6,257 nt of DNA from contig CAMJYF010000122.1 of NCBI GenBank assembly GCA_946409885.1, positions 1 to 6,257 of the forward strand, in the 5' to 3' direction. The position numbers were made by a program, and so were the translations under genes. Under the pieces are notes generated by a model. It saw only the letters and a list, made by a program, of their open reading frames with translations, made no database searches and had not been told where the DNA came from. The stretch's first letter is position 1. Each line of letters begins with the position of its first letter. This DNA is from an uncultured Clostridia bacterium (GTDB lineage: Bacteria > Bacillota > Clostridia > Oscillospirales > Acutalibacteraceae). Positions 1 to 6,043 of the stretch are shown here, piece after piece.

Positions 1-23
1 CCGCCCGCAACGCGATTCCGATT
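1..23 (-). repeat. 'Box' repeat, copy 1 (left arm of a perfect 23-bp inverted repeat)
   Basis: These 23 bases are the exact reverse complement of 1501-1523, and 21 of them match the reverse complement of 1641-1661. In the third copy the box is fused directly to a REP hairpin (1658-1680). Copy 1 could therefore be the tail of another REP whose GTAG hairpin lies just left of the window. The identity is read directly from the sequence; the role is unknown. Confidence 0.85.
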
Positions 24-78
24 TTTGAGCATTCGTTATTGTTTTACGTTAATTTTAAGATGTAACTTTTGTATGGAG

Positions 79-115
79 CCGCCTCCGGCGGTGCGGCTCA
101 CTGAGCCGCGCTACG
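79..115 (-). repeat. REP-like element A (GTAG + double hairpin), in the RAYT leader
   Basis: On the minus strand this reads GTAG, a spacer C, then the palindrome GCGGCTCA-G-TGAGCCGC (plus-strand 93-109, 8-bp stem, 1-nt centre). A second hairpin follows, CCGCC/GGCGG around a 3-nt loop (79-91). A GTAG tetranucleotide at the 5' foot of an imperfect palindrome is the known hallmark of bacterial REPs recognised by RAYT transposases. Three further copies lie at 1547-1583, 1658-1680 and 1688-1724. This one ends about 10 nt before the Shine-Dalgarno site of the transposase gene, so it would be transcribed in that gene's leader. Confidence 0.8.
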
Positions 116-135
116 GTGAGGACCTGGAGAAAGAC

Positions 136-633
136 ATGGTATATCCATCACAATTTCATAAACAACACAGATTGACGACTTACGATTATTCTTCTCCGGG
201 ATCGTATATGCTGACGATTTGCGTCGCGGGGCGGAACAGAATTCTATCACAGGTGGAATATCGGGGCATGTATGAGCCCGCTGACGTTGAACTGACGCCG
301 ACAGGACGGATTGCGGAGAAGTATATCAACGGAATCCCGCATCATTATTCCTGTGTTACAGTGGATAATTACGTGATTATGCCGGACCATATCCATTTGC
401 TGCTGACGATTGAACCGGAGGCGGAATCTTTGCCAAAGAAACCGGAAATACATACGATTATCCGGATGTTCAAGACGATGACGACAAAGGAATTGGGCTA
501 TTCGATCTGGCAGGACAGTTTTTATGACGTGATCGCGGAAACAGAAGAACGGTTTTTAATATGCCAGCAATATATCGACGAGAACCCTGCCGCATGGCTT
601 GAAAAACAGGATGAACCGTTTTTGCCAAAGTAA
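136..633 (+). CDS. REP-associated tyrosine transposase (RAYT, Y1/IS200-like HUH family)
   Basis: This 165-aa protein is the usual length for RAYTs, single-domain HUH endonucleases that nick single-stranded REP hairpins through a 5'-phosphotyrosine. The N-terminus carries the family signature HRLTTYDYSSPGSYMLTIC (residues 11-29). The HUH metal motif is MPDHIHLLL with His85 and His87. The likely catalytic tyrosine is Tyr130 in SFYDVI, and the C-terminal YIDENPAAW (from residue 146) is also typical. Start: ATG at 136 has GGAG at 126-129, six bases upstream. The frame stays open to about position 25, but those codons run through REP element A and have no ribosome binding site, so the longer form is rejected. 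Matching REP elements lie immediately upstream and downstream, which supports an active or recently active RAYT/REP pair. The methyltransferase gene starts 60 bases downstream on the same strand and may be co-transcribed. Family assignment is firm; activity and the exact nucleophile are inferred. Confidence 0.9.
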   Translation: MVYPSQFHKQHRLTTYDYSSPGSYMLTICVAGRNRILSQVEYRGMYEPADVELTPTGRIAEKYINGIPHHYSCVTVDNYVIMPDHIHLLLTIEPEAESLPKKPEIHTIIRMFKTMTTKELGYSIWQDSFYDVIAETEERFLICQQYIDENPAAWLEKQDEPFLPK

Positions 634-693
634 TAACATTGTTTATCATGTTTCTGATGGCAGAAAGATTGAGCGCTGGAGGGAATCATTATT

Positions 694-1494
694 ATGTCAG
701 TCCTTCAAGGCTTGGGATGGACGTTTGATACGGTAGCGTCAACCTATGAGAAATATCGTCCCGGTTACGTTGACGAATTATATCAGACCATATTCAAATA
801 TATCTCAATCGACAAAAACAGCCATGTGGTTGAAGTGGGAAGCGGCGGCGGACAAGCCACCGGTCCCATGCTGCAAACGGGATGCCGTCTGACTGTGGTG
901 GAATGCGGCGAATGTTTTTCCGCGCGACTGAAAGAGAGATTCCGTGAATACCGCAACTTCTCGGTCATTAACGGGAAATTTGAAAACGTCGATTTTCCAG
1001 ACAATACGTTTGATTTGGTGTTTTCCGCATCTGCGTTTCACTGGATTCCGGAGGAAATCGGATACAAAAAAGTTTTTTCCATGTTGAAAAGCGGAGGTGC
1101 GTTTGCGCGTTTTGCCAATCATCCGTACCGGGCTAAGGAAAATCCGGCGCTGTCCGGAGAGCTGGATAAAATCTATGATGAATATTATTACAAGTATTAT
1201 CATAAGAAGCATGAAATATTGACAGACTATACCGATGCACAAGCAAAAGCGCGGGCAATGCTTGCCGAAAATTATGGCTTTGCGGAGATTCAATATGCAT
1301 TGTTTTATCGCGAGCGAGTGTTTTTCGCGAGGGAATATGTTGAGCTTCTCGGCACATATTCGGATCATATCGCAATGGAAGATTCGACAAGACAACCGTT
1401 TTTCTTGAAAATAGAAGAGGCAATCAACCGGCACGGCGGTACAATCACCGTATCTGACACGATTGATTTGCAGTTGGCGAGAAAAAACGGATGA
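694..1494 (+). CDS. Class I SAM-dependent methyltransferase, substrate unknown
   Basis: This 266-aa Rossmann-fold methyltransferase resembles the Methyltransf_11 group, including trans-aconitate-methyltransferase-like proteins. The N-terminal helix FDTVASTYEKYRPGY (residues 11-25) is typical of small-molecule methyltransferases. Motif I, the SAM-binding loop, is VVEVGSGGGQAT (45-56). The acidic residue ending beta-2 is Glu70 in TVVEC, and the motif IV region is FDLVFSASAFHWIP (106-119). The C-terminal 120 residues are rich in Tyr, Lys and Glu and probably form the substrate cap. Start: ATG at 694 has GGAGGG at 678-683, ten bases upstream. The gene is clearly more AT-rich, with AT-ending codons, than the operon after 1745, which suggests a different origin. 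It lies in tandem with the RAYT gene, and both are bracketed by the 23-bp inverted repeat at 1-23/1501-1523. Only SAM-dependent methyl transfer can be inferred; there is no sign of a DNA or rRNA methyltransferase motif. Confidence 0.88.
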   Translation: MSVLQGLGWTFDTVASTYEKYRPGYVDELYQTIFKYISIDKNSHVVEVGSGGGQATGPMLQTGCRLTVVECGECFSARLKERFREYRNFSVINGKFENVDFPDNTFDLVFSASAFHWIPEEIGYKKVFSMLKSGGAFARFANHPYRAKENPALSGELDKIYDEYYYKYYHKKHEILTDYTDAQAKARAMLAENYGFAEIQYALFYRERVFFAREYVELLGTYSDHIAMEDSTRQPFFLKIEEAINRHGGTITVSDTIDLQLARKNG

Positions 1495-1500
1495 TGTAAG

Positions 1501-1523
1501 AATCGGAATCGCGTTGCGGGCGG
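1501..1523 (+). repeat. 'Box' repeat, copy 2 (right arm of the 23-bp inverted repeat)
   Basis: This is the exact reverse complement of 1-23 and starts six bases after the methyltransferase stop codon. Bases 1503-1523 recur as a direct repeat at 1641-1661. Unlike that copy, it is not followed at once by a REP palindrome; the next bases (TGCCGATCG) are unique in the window. Confidence 0.85.
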
Positions 1524-1546
1524 TGCCGATCGTGTTTGATTAACAT

Positions 1547-1583
1547 GTAGCGCGGCTCATTGAGCCGCCCCGCCGTCAGGCGG
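1547..1583 (+). repeat. REP-like element B (GTAG + double hairpin)
   Basis: This is the only copy in plus orientation. It has GTAG (1547-1550), a C, the palindrome GCGGCTCA-T-TGAGCCGC (1552-1568), then a second hairpin CCGCC-GTCA-GGCGG (1570-1583). It lies opposite in orientation to elements A, C and D, the arrangement seen in BIME/REPIN pairs. It sits 52 bases after the methyltransferase stop. No T-run follows, so it is not a standard Rho-independent terminator, although the hairpin could slow polymerase or protect the mRNA 3' end. Confidence 0.8.
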
Positions 1584-1625
1584 TCCTTGGTTGAACAACA
1601 TCATAGAACCAACATTTCCCAACGA

Positions 1626-1635
1626 GGAACGTTCC
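1626..1635. promoter_or_regulatory. 10-bp perfect palindrome upstream of the mannoside operon
   Basis: GGAACGTTCC is a perfect palindrome in the only non-repeat stretch (1587-1640) between the two halves of the REP cluster. It overlaps CATTAT (1635-1640), which resembles a -10 box, but no convincing -35 hexamer lies 16-18 bases upstream. A looser dyad, TTGGTT (1587-1592) with AACCAA (1607-1612), sits just before it. This could be an operator and promoter for the operon starting at 1745; the evidence is weak. Confidence 0.25.
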
Positions 1636-1640
1636 ATTAT

Positions 1641-1661
1641 TCGGAATCGCGTTGCGGGCGG
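1641..1661 (+). repeat. 'Box' repeat, copy 3, fused to REP element C
   Basis: Twenty-one bases are identical to 1503-1523. The last four bases (1658-1661) are also the first bases of the palindrome of REP element C, so the two repeats are joined without a gap. This copy shows that the box can serve as the tail of a REP in place of the usual second hairpin. Confidence 0.8.
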
Positions 1662-1680
1662 CTCACTGAGCCGCGCTACG
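1658..1680 (-). repeat. REP-like element C (GTAG hairpin with box tail)
   Basis: The palindrome GCGGCTCA-C-TGAGCCGC (1658-1674) is followed by GCTAC, which gives GTAG at the 5' foot on the minus strand. Its core matches element A base for base. Instead of a CCGCC/GGCGG second hairpin, the box repeat (1641-1661) lies on its inner side. Confidence 0.8.
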
Positions 1681-1687
1681 ATTATAA

Positions 1688-1724
1688 CCGGCTTTGCCGG
1701 GGCGGCTCATTGAGCCGCGCTACG
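1688..1724 (-). repeat. REP-like element D (GTAG + double hairpin), in the operon leader
   Basis: The hairpin CCGGC-TTT-GCCGG (1688-1700) is followed by the palindrome GCGGCTCA-T-TGAGCCGC (1702-1718) and GCTACG (1719-1724), so GTAG is again at the minus-strand 5' foot. It lies 8 bases in front of elements C's end and 20 bases before the ATG at 1745, directly upstream of the Shine-Dalgarno site. The transcript of the mannoside operon would therefore carry this hairpin close to its translation start unless it begins inside the element. Confidence 0.8.
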
Positions 1725-1744
1725 AAATAAAAAGGGGAACCGTT

Positions 1745-3532
1745 ATGCAAACATTCAAAATCCATTCCACTCTGGCGCGGAATATTTCGTTTTTCCTCCG
1801 CCGGGACCCGGCGGTGCCGAAGGCGCTGTTCGCGGCGAAAAACGAGAAACCGGACCTCTCCGGCGTAAACGTGCCGCTGCCCGCGCGGAAAAAGGACTAT
1901 TTCTGCGCTGTCGATTCCGGCAGGGCCCTGTGGCTGGGCGCTCCCAACGGCGTGACCCGGTATGAGCCCGCCGCCCAACGGGACGCGGACCGGGTGATGT
2001 ACTTTTCCGCGGAGCGGGACCTGCCGGATAACGACGTAAAGGCCCTGTACTGCGACGGGGCCGACCCGGAAAGCATCTGGGCGCTCACCGCCGGGGGCGT
2101 GACGCACATTGTGCTGGAGGAGATCTCCGCAGAGGAAAAGGCGCGGCGCCTGACGGAGGAGACCCACCGCTACGTGGACCGCCGGGGCATGGTCACCCAG
2201 CGGGGGCTGACCGTGCCGCGGGAGCTTTCCACCCAGGTGCCCTACGGCCATTCGGATAACTCCGGCACCTTTACCGCCGGCTTTGCCGTGGGCGAGCTGT
2301 GCCGCTACGCCGTCATGAAGCGCGAGAGGGGCGCGGACGATCCCTCCACGATAGAGGCAAAACGCAGCGCCCTGCGGGCCACCGAGGCCACGCTGCTGTT
2401 GATGTATATCGCGGGCCGGGGCAACGGCTTTGTGGCGCGTACCTACGTCACCACCGCCGAGCCCGTGCCGGACGACGGCCTGTTCTACCGCAAATCCGGC
2501 GGCAGGGCCACCTGCCTGCCCACCACCTACGCCAAGGAAAGGGGCATCGCCGGGCTGGTGACCGACGCCTCCGCCCCGGTGCCGGACCGGCTGGCGAAAT
2601 ATTACCGCGACGCCGGTTTCACCGACGACGATATCATCTACAAGGGCGATACCAGCAGCGACGAAATCACCCACCACTACTGGCTGATCTACTTTGCCCA
2701 CGAGATCCTCGGGGCGGAGGACCCGGAGCTGGACGAGCTGCTGCAAACCGCCGCCAGGGCCACCATGGCCCATATCATAGACAACGGCTACTGCCTGCGG
2801 GAATGCGACGGCAAGCCCACCACCTGGGCCAAGTGGAATCAGGACTATTTCCGCTCCATGGTCGGCTGGTCGGACGCCTGCCTCAACGCCGCGGAGGTGC
2901 TGATGTACTTAAAGGTCACCATGCACGTCACCGGCGAAACGGGCCGCTGGAAGGAGGCCTATGACGCCCTGGTGGCGGACGGCTACGCCAAACTGACCAC
3001 CCTTCACGACCAGCGCTTCCATATCAGCGCCCAGACCCAGCGGCTGGAACAGGTGGAGGAGCTGATGTACGGCGACAATATGCTGGCCACCTGCTCCTAC
3101 TGGCTGCTGATCGCGCTGGAGGACGACCCCGCCTTAAAGGAGACCTACCGCAAGGGCTATCAGGGCTGGGACGCCACCTTCCGCCGGGAGCACAACCCCA
3201 TCTACGACTTCCCCTATCTGCTCTCCTGCCCGGATCAGACCGTGGACACGGAGCGGCTGGTGGACTGGTTCCGCCGCTTCCATATCACCCGGCTCAACGC
3301 CGCCCCCTCGGTGGCGGAGCGGTACGACGTGCCCCTGCGCCTGCGCTTTGGCGGCATGAAGGAGACCAGCTGGCTGCTGCCGCCGGACGAACACTATATT
3401 ACCAAATACGACCGCAACCCCTATTACTATGAGGGCGGCGGCAATCTGCGCGAGGTGGAAAGCTGCTACGTCTACACCTGCGCCTACTGGCTGGGCCGGT
3501 ATTACGGCATCATCGAAAGGGAGGGAGAATAA
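1745..3532 (+). CDS. Uncharacterised protein: propeller-type repeats plus putative (alpha/alpha)-toroid, glycosidase-like domain
   Basis: The product is 595 aa. Residues 51-75 (ending ALWLGAPNGVTRYEP) and 91-122 (LPDNDVKALYCDG, then IWALTAGGVTHI) match the consensus of two-component-regulator propeller repeats. Only about two blades are present, too few for a full propeller. Residues about 130-590 are mostly helical and rich in Trp, Tyr and acidic residues, as in (alpha/alpha)6 toroid glycosidases. Conserved-looking motifs are HSDNSGTFTA (169-178), GDTSSDEITHHYW (301-313), DGKPTTWAKWN (355-365), MYGDNM (441-446) and EGGGNLREVESCY (563-575). I recall similar 'GDTSSDE...GKPTxW' proteins annotated only as hypothetical or propeller proteins; no activity is known to me. 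There is no signal peptide or membrane segment. Start: ATG at 1745 has AAGGGGA (1732-1738) at good spacing; the in-frame codons upstream lie inside REP D. The next gene, an alpha-mannosidase, starts one base after the stop, so a role in mannoside or glycan breakdown is the best inference. Existence is firm; function is open. Confidence 0.85.
   Translation: MQTFKIHSTLARNISFFLRRDPAVPKALFAAKNEKPDLSGVNVPLPARKKDYFCAVDSGRALWLGAPNGVTRYEPAAQRDADRVMYFSAERDLPDNDVKALYCDGADPESIWALTAGGVTHIVLEEISAEEKARRLTEETHRYVDRRGMVTQRGLTVPRELSTQVPYGHSDNSGTFTAGFAVGELCRYAVMKRERGADDPSTIEAKRSALRATEATLLLMYIAGRGNGFVARTYVTTAEPVPDDGLFYRKSGGRATCLPTTYAKERGIAGLVTDASAPVPDRLAKYYRDAGFTDDDIIYKGDTSSDEITHHYWLIYFAHEILGAEDPELDELLQTAARATMAHIIDNGYCLRECDGKPTTWAKWNQDYFRSMVGWSDACLNAAEVLMYLKVTMHVTGETGRWKEAYDALVADGYAKLTTLHDQRFHISAQTQRLEQVEELMYGDNMLATCSYWLLIALEDDPALKETYRKGYQGWDATFRREHNPIYDFPYLLSCPDQTVDTERLVDWFRRFHITRLNAAPSVAERYDVPLRLRFGGMKETSWLLPPDEHYITKYDRNPYYYEGGGNLREVESCYVYTCAYWLGRYYGIIEREGE
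3518..3528 (+). promoter_or_regulatory. Ribosome binding site of the alpha-mannosidase gene, inside the upstream gene
   Basis: AGGGAGGGAGA lies in the last codons of the 595-aa gene and ends five bases before the ATG at 3534. The preceding stop codon TAA (3530-3532) is one base from this ATG. The arrangement implies translational coupling and fixes the mannosidase start; the frame open further upstream (back to 3429) overlaps the upstream gene and has no comparable site. Confidence 0.8.
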
Positions 3533-3533
3533 A

Positions 3534-6008
3534 ATGTCCGCTAACGCAAAAATCCATCTCATCGGCAGCGCCCATCTGGACCCCATCTGGCTGTGGCGGT
3601 GGCAGGAGGGCTGCGGCGAGGTGCTGCAGACCTTCCGCAGCGCGCTGGACCGGCTGAAGGAATACCCCGATTTCGTGTTCACCTGTTCCTCCGCCGCCTA
3701 CTACAAGTGGGTGGAGGAGATCGCCCCGGATATGTTCGGGGAGATCGTCGCCCGGGTGAAAGAGGGCCGCTGGGTGCCCGTCAACGGCTGGTGGGTCCAG
3801 CCGGACTGCAACATGCCCTCCGGCGAGTCCTTCGCCCGGCAGGCGCTGTATTCCCAGCTCTATTACTATGAAAAGTTCGGCAGGATCTGCTCCACCGGCT
3901 ACAACGTGGATTCCTTCGGCCACAACGGCAACCTGCCTCAGCTCATCTTCAAGGGCGGCATGAACGCCTACGTGATGATGCGCCCCGGCGAGCACGAACA
4001 CCCCGGCATCCCGTGGACCTTTTTATGGAAGGGGATCGACGGCACCAAAATGCCCACCTTCCGCATTAAGGAGAGCTACACCGCCAGCGGGCAGAAGGCG
4101 CTGGACGACCGCATGGCGGAGGCGGAGCAGCGCATCGCCGAGGACGGCCACGGCGTTATGCTCTTCTACGGCGTGGGCAACCACGGCGGCGGCCCCACCC
4201 GGTGGGATATCGAGTACATGCAGCAGAACCTGACCCGCGAGGGCTGCCACCGCATGAAGTTCGATTCCCCGGACGGGTATTTCCACTCCCTGTGCTGCGG
4301 CATGCCGGATCTCCCCATCTGGGAGGACGACCTGCAGCACCACGCCAGCGGCTGCTATTCCGCCACGTCCCTGGTCAAACAGCTCAACCGCCGGGCGGAA
4401 AACGCCCTCTACGCGGCGGAGGCCTTCTCCACCGCCGCGGCGAAGACTGCCGGCATGGGCGATAAGACGGCAACCTTCCAAGAGGCCTGGCATGAGGTCA
4501 ACTTCAACCAGTTCCACGATATCCTCTGCGGCTGCTCCATCATGGAGGCCTACGACGACGTGCGGGACGCCATGGGCCACGCCCTGAATCTGGCCGCCAA
4601 AACCCAGAACGAGGCGCTGCTGCGTATGGCCCGCCGGGTGGATACCTGGGTGGAGGGCGTCAGCGAGCCCTATGCGGCGGTGCGCAACAACGACTGCCCC
4701 TTCCCCCGTCCCATCCTCGTCTTCAATCCGTTGTCCTTCCCGGTGAAGGTGCCGGTGCGGTCCCTCTATCCCTCCCGTACGGTGAAGGATGAAAAGGGCA
4801 ACGACGTGCCCTTCCAGAACGTCCGCTCCTCCCGCTCCAACGACTCCCATCTGGATACCCTCTTTCTGGCTGACCTGCCCGCCTACGGCTACCGCACCTA
4901 CTGGATGGAGCTGCGGGACTGGGAGCACCCGGTCCAGACCGCGAAAACCGGCGTAAAGGCGGCGGGGCTTACCATGGAGAACGAGTATCTCTCCGTGACG
5001 TTTGACGAAAAGACAGGCTTTATCACCGGCCTTACCGATAAAACCGCCGGGTTCGATTACGCCTCCCCGGCAAAGCCCGTGGCGGTGCCCACGGTCATTC
5101 ACGACGACAAGACCGATACCTGGGCCCACAACGTGTTCACCTTCCACGATGTGCTGGGCACCATGGCGCTGGCATCCATCGAGCTGGTGGAGAGCGGCCC
5201 CGCCCGGGCGGTGATCCGCACGAAGCACACCTTCGGGCAGTCTTCGCTCACGCAGGATTTCATCCTTGGCGCGGAGCAGAAGACCCTGCGGGTCAAGTGC
5301 AAGGCCCTCTGGCAGGAGCCGTTCACCCTGCTGAAGATGTCCTTCCCGGTGGCGGGCGACAACGCCGTCAACTACTATGAAATCCCCGGCGGCATGATCC
5401 GACGCCCCTGCGACGGGGACGAGGAGCCCGCGGGCAAGTTCGGCGCGATCTCCTTTGATAACGGCGCCCGCCGCACGCTGGCGGTGGTCAACGACAGCAA
5501 ATACAGCTACGACTGCCCCGGCAACGATCTGCGCCTGACGGGCATCCGCAACGTGATCTTCGCGGACCACTACTCCCACCGCCCCGCCGCCAACTTCAAC
5601 TTCTGCGACGAGGGCCTGCAGCGATTTGAATACGGCGTGTACGTGGCCGACGGCGAAGCGGGCGCAACGGACGTAGCCAAAGAGGCCATTCAGTTCAACG
5701 TCCGCCCCGCGGTGGTCAGCGAGAGCTTCCACAAGGGCATGGAGCCCCAGTGTAAGAGCCTGATTTTCGTCAGCGCGGATAACGTGGTGATGACCGCCTG
5801 CAAGTTCTGCGAGGACGGCAGCGGCGATACGTTGCTGCGCGTCTACGAGACGAGCGGCCGGGAGACCCGCGCCCATATCGTCTGCGATATGTTGGACGCC
5901 GCCTTCACCGCCGATTTCGGCCCCTTTGAGGTGAAAACCTTCCGCATCAATGCGGAGGGGAGAGTCACGGAGACGAATTTCTTAGAGGGGATCGTCAATC
6001 AACAATGA
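3534..6008 (+). CDS. GH38 family alpha-mannosidase, cytoplasmic
   Basis: This 824-aa protein is a retaining, metal-dependent (normally zinc) alpha-mannosidase that removes non-reducing alpha-mannosyl residues. The N-terminal catalytic domain opens with HLIGSAHLDPIWLWRWQEG (residues 8-26), supplying metal ligands His14 and Asp16. The nucleophile and metal ligand is Asp126 in GYNVDSFGHNG. Other GH38 hallmarks are NGWWVQPDCNMPSGES (84-99) and GVGNHGGGPT (213-222). The last metal ligand is His328 in NFNQFHDILCG, in the helical middle region. From about residue 390 onward the sequence is beta-rich, as in the GH38 C-terminal sandwich domains. Length is normal and nothing is missing. There is no signal peptide, so it works on substrates already imported. 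It forms an operon with the upstream 595-aa gene (one-base gap). Linkage specificity cannot be read; an MngB-type role on phosphorylated mannosylglycerate is possible, but no PTS gene is in the window. The last codons (VNQQ) are written by the tandem heptad repeat that follows. Confidence 0.95.
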   Translation: MSANAKIHLIGSAHLDPIWLWRWQEGCGEVLQTFRSALDRLKEYPDFVFTCSSAAYYKWVEEIAPDMFGEIVARVKEGRWVPVNGWWVQPDCNMPSGESFARQALYSQLYYYEKFGRICSTGYNVDSFGHNGNLPQLIFKGGMNAYVMMRPGEHEHPGIPWTFLWKGIDGTKMPTFRIKESYTASGQKALDDRMAEAEQRIAEDGHGVMLFYGVGNHGGGPTRWDIEYMQQNLTREGCHRMKFDSPDGYFHSLCCGMPDLPIWEDDLQHHASGCYSATSLVKQLNRRAENALYAAEAFSTAAAKTAGMGDKTATFQEAWHEVNFNQFHDILCGCSIMEAYDDVRDAMGHALNLAAKTQNEALLRMARRVDTWVEGVSEPYAAVRNNDCPFPRPILVFNPLSFPVKVPVRSLYPSRTVKDEKGNDVPFQNVRSSRSNDSHLDTLFLADLPAYGYRTYWMELRDWEHPVQTAKTGVKAAGLTMENEYLSVTFDEKTGFITGLTDKTAGFDYASPAKPVAVPTVIHDDKTDTWAHNVFTFHDVLGTMALASIELVESGPARAVIRTKHTFGQSSLTQDFILGAEQKTLRVKCKALWQEPFTLLKMSFPVAGDNAVNYYEIPGGMIRRPCDGDEEPAGKFGAISFDNGARRTLAVVNDSKYSYDCPGNDLRLTGIRNVIFADHYSHRPAANFNFCDEGLQRFEYGVYVADGEAGATDVAKEAIQFNVRPAVVSESFHKGMEPQCKSLIFVSADNVVMTACKFCEDGSGDTLLRVYETSGRETRAHIVCDMLDAAFTADFGPFEVKTFRINAEGRVTETNFLEGIVNQQ

Positions 6009-6043
6009 GCAATTAGCAATTAGCAATTAGCAATGAACAATGG
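5995..6043 (+). repeat. Tandem heptad array, left arm (7 units)
   Basis: Seven consecutive 7-bp units can be read: TCAATCA, ACAATGA, GCAATTA three times, GCAATGA, ACAATGG. All share the core CAAT at the same phase. The first two units overlap the final codons and stop of the alpha-mannosidase gene. The array is the imperfect inverted counterpart of 6091-6125. Confidence 0.85.

Larger units (their letters stand above)
1..1724. mobile_element. Putative RAYT/REP island carrying a methyltransferase gene
   Basis: The segment combines an HUH transposase, a passenger-like methyltransferase gene, four REP hairpins and three copies of a second repeat, two of them a perfect 23-bp inverted pair outside both genes. 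Its base composition differs from the adjoining GC-rich operon. RAYTs are usually regarded as domesticated and are not known to move classical inverted-repeat transposons, so these limits are a working outline. No target-site duplication can be seen, and the left end may lie outside the window. Confidence 0.4.

Noticed and set aside
25..68. Possible sigma-70-type promoter before the RAYT (TTGTTT at 39-44 with TAACTT at 63-68)
   Set aside because: The hexamers are weak and the spacing is 18 bases in AT-rich DNA, where such matches are common by chance; not listed as a feature.
25..135. N-terminal extension of the RAYT in the same frame (including ATG at 73)
   Set aside because: It is encoded by REP element A and leader DNA, lacks a ribosome binding site, and the family begins close to the ATG at 136.
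805..1434. Antisense open frame (209 codons) opposite the methyltransferase
   Set aside because: The plus-strand frame has clear SAM-binding motifs and a ribosome binding site; the antisense frame has neither.
1547..1583. REP element B as a Rho-independent terminator for the methyltransferase
   Set aside because: The hairpins are strong, but the following bases are TCCTTGGTTG, without a T-run; it fits the repeat family far better.
1682..2773. Antisense open frame of 363 codons opposite the 595-aa gene, with similar overlapping frames at 2299-2964 (+), 3134-3682 (-) and 3510-4001 (-)
   Set aside because: All are explained by strong GC3 bias of the real genes; their compositions are Arg/Gly/Ala/Pro-rich and motif-free.
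4023..5876. Very long antisense open frame (617 codons) opposite the alpha-mannosidase gene
   Set aside because: It mirrors the GC-rich third positions of a clear GH38 gene, its translation is low-complexity Gly/Ala/Val/His-rich, and it has no recognisable motif.
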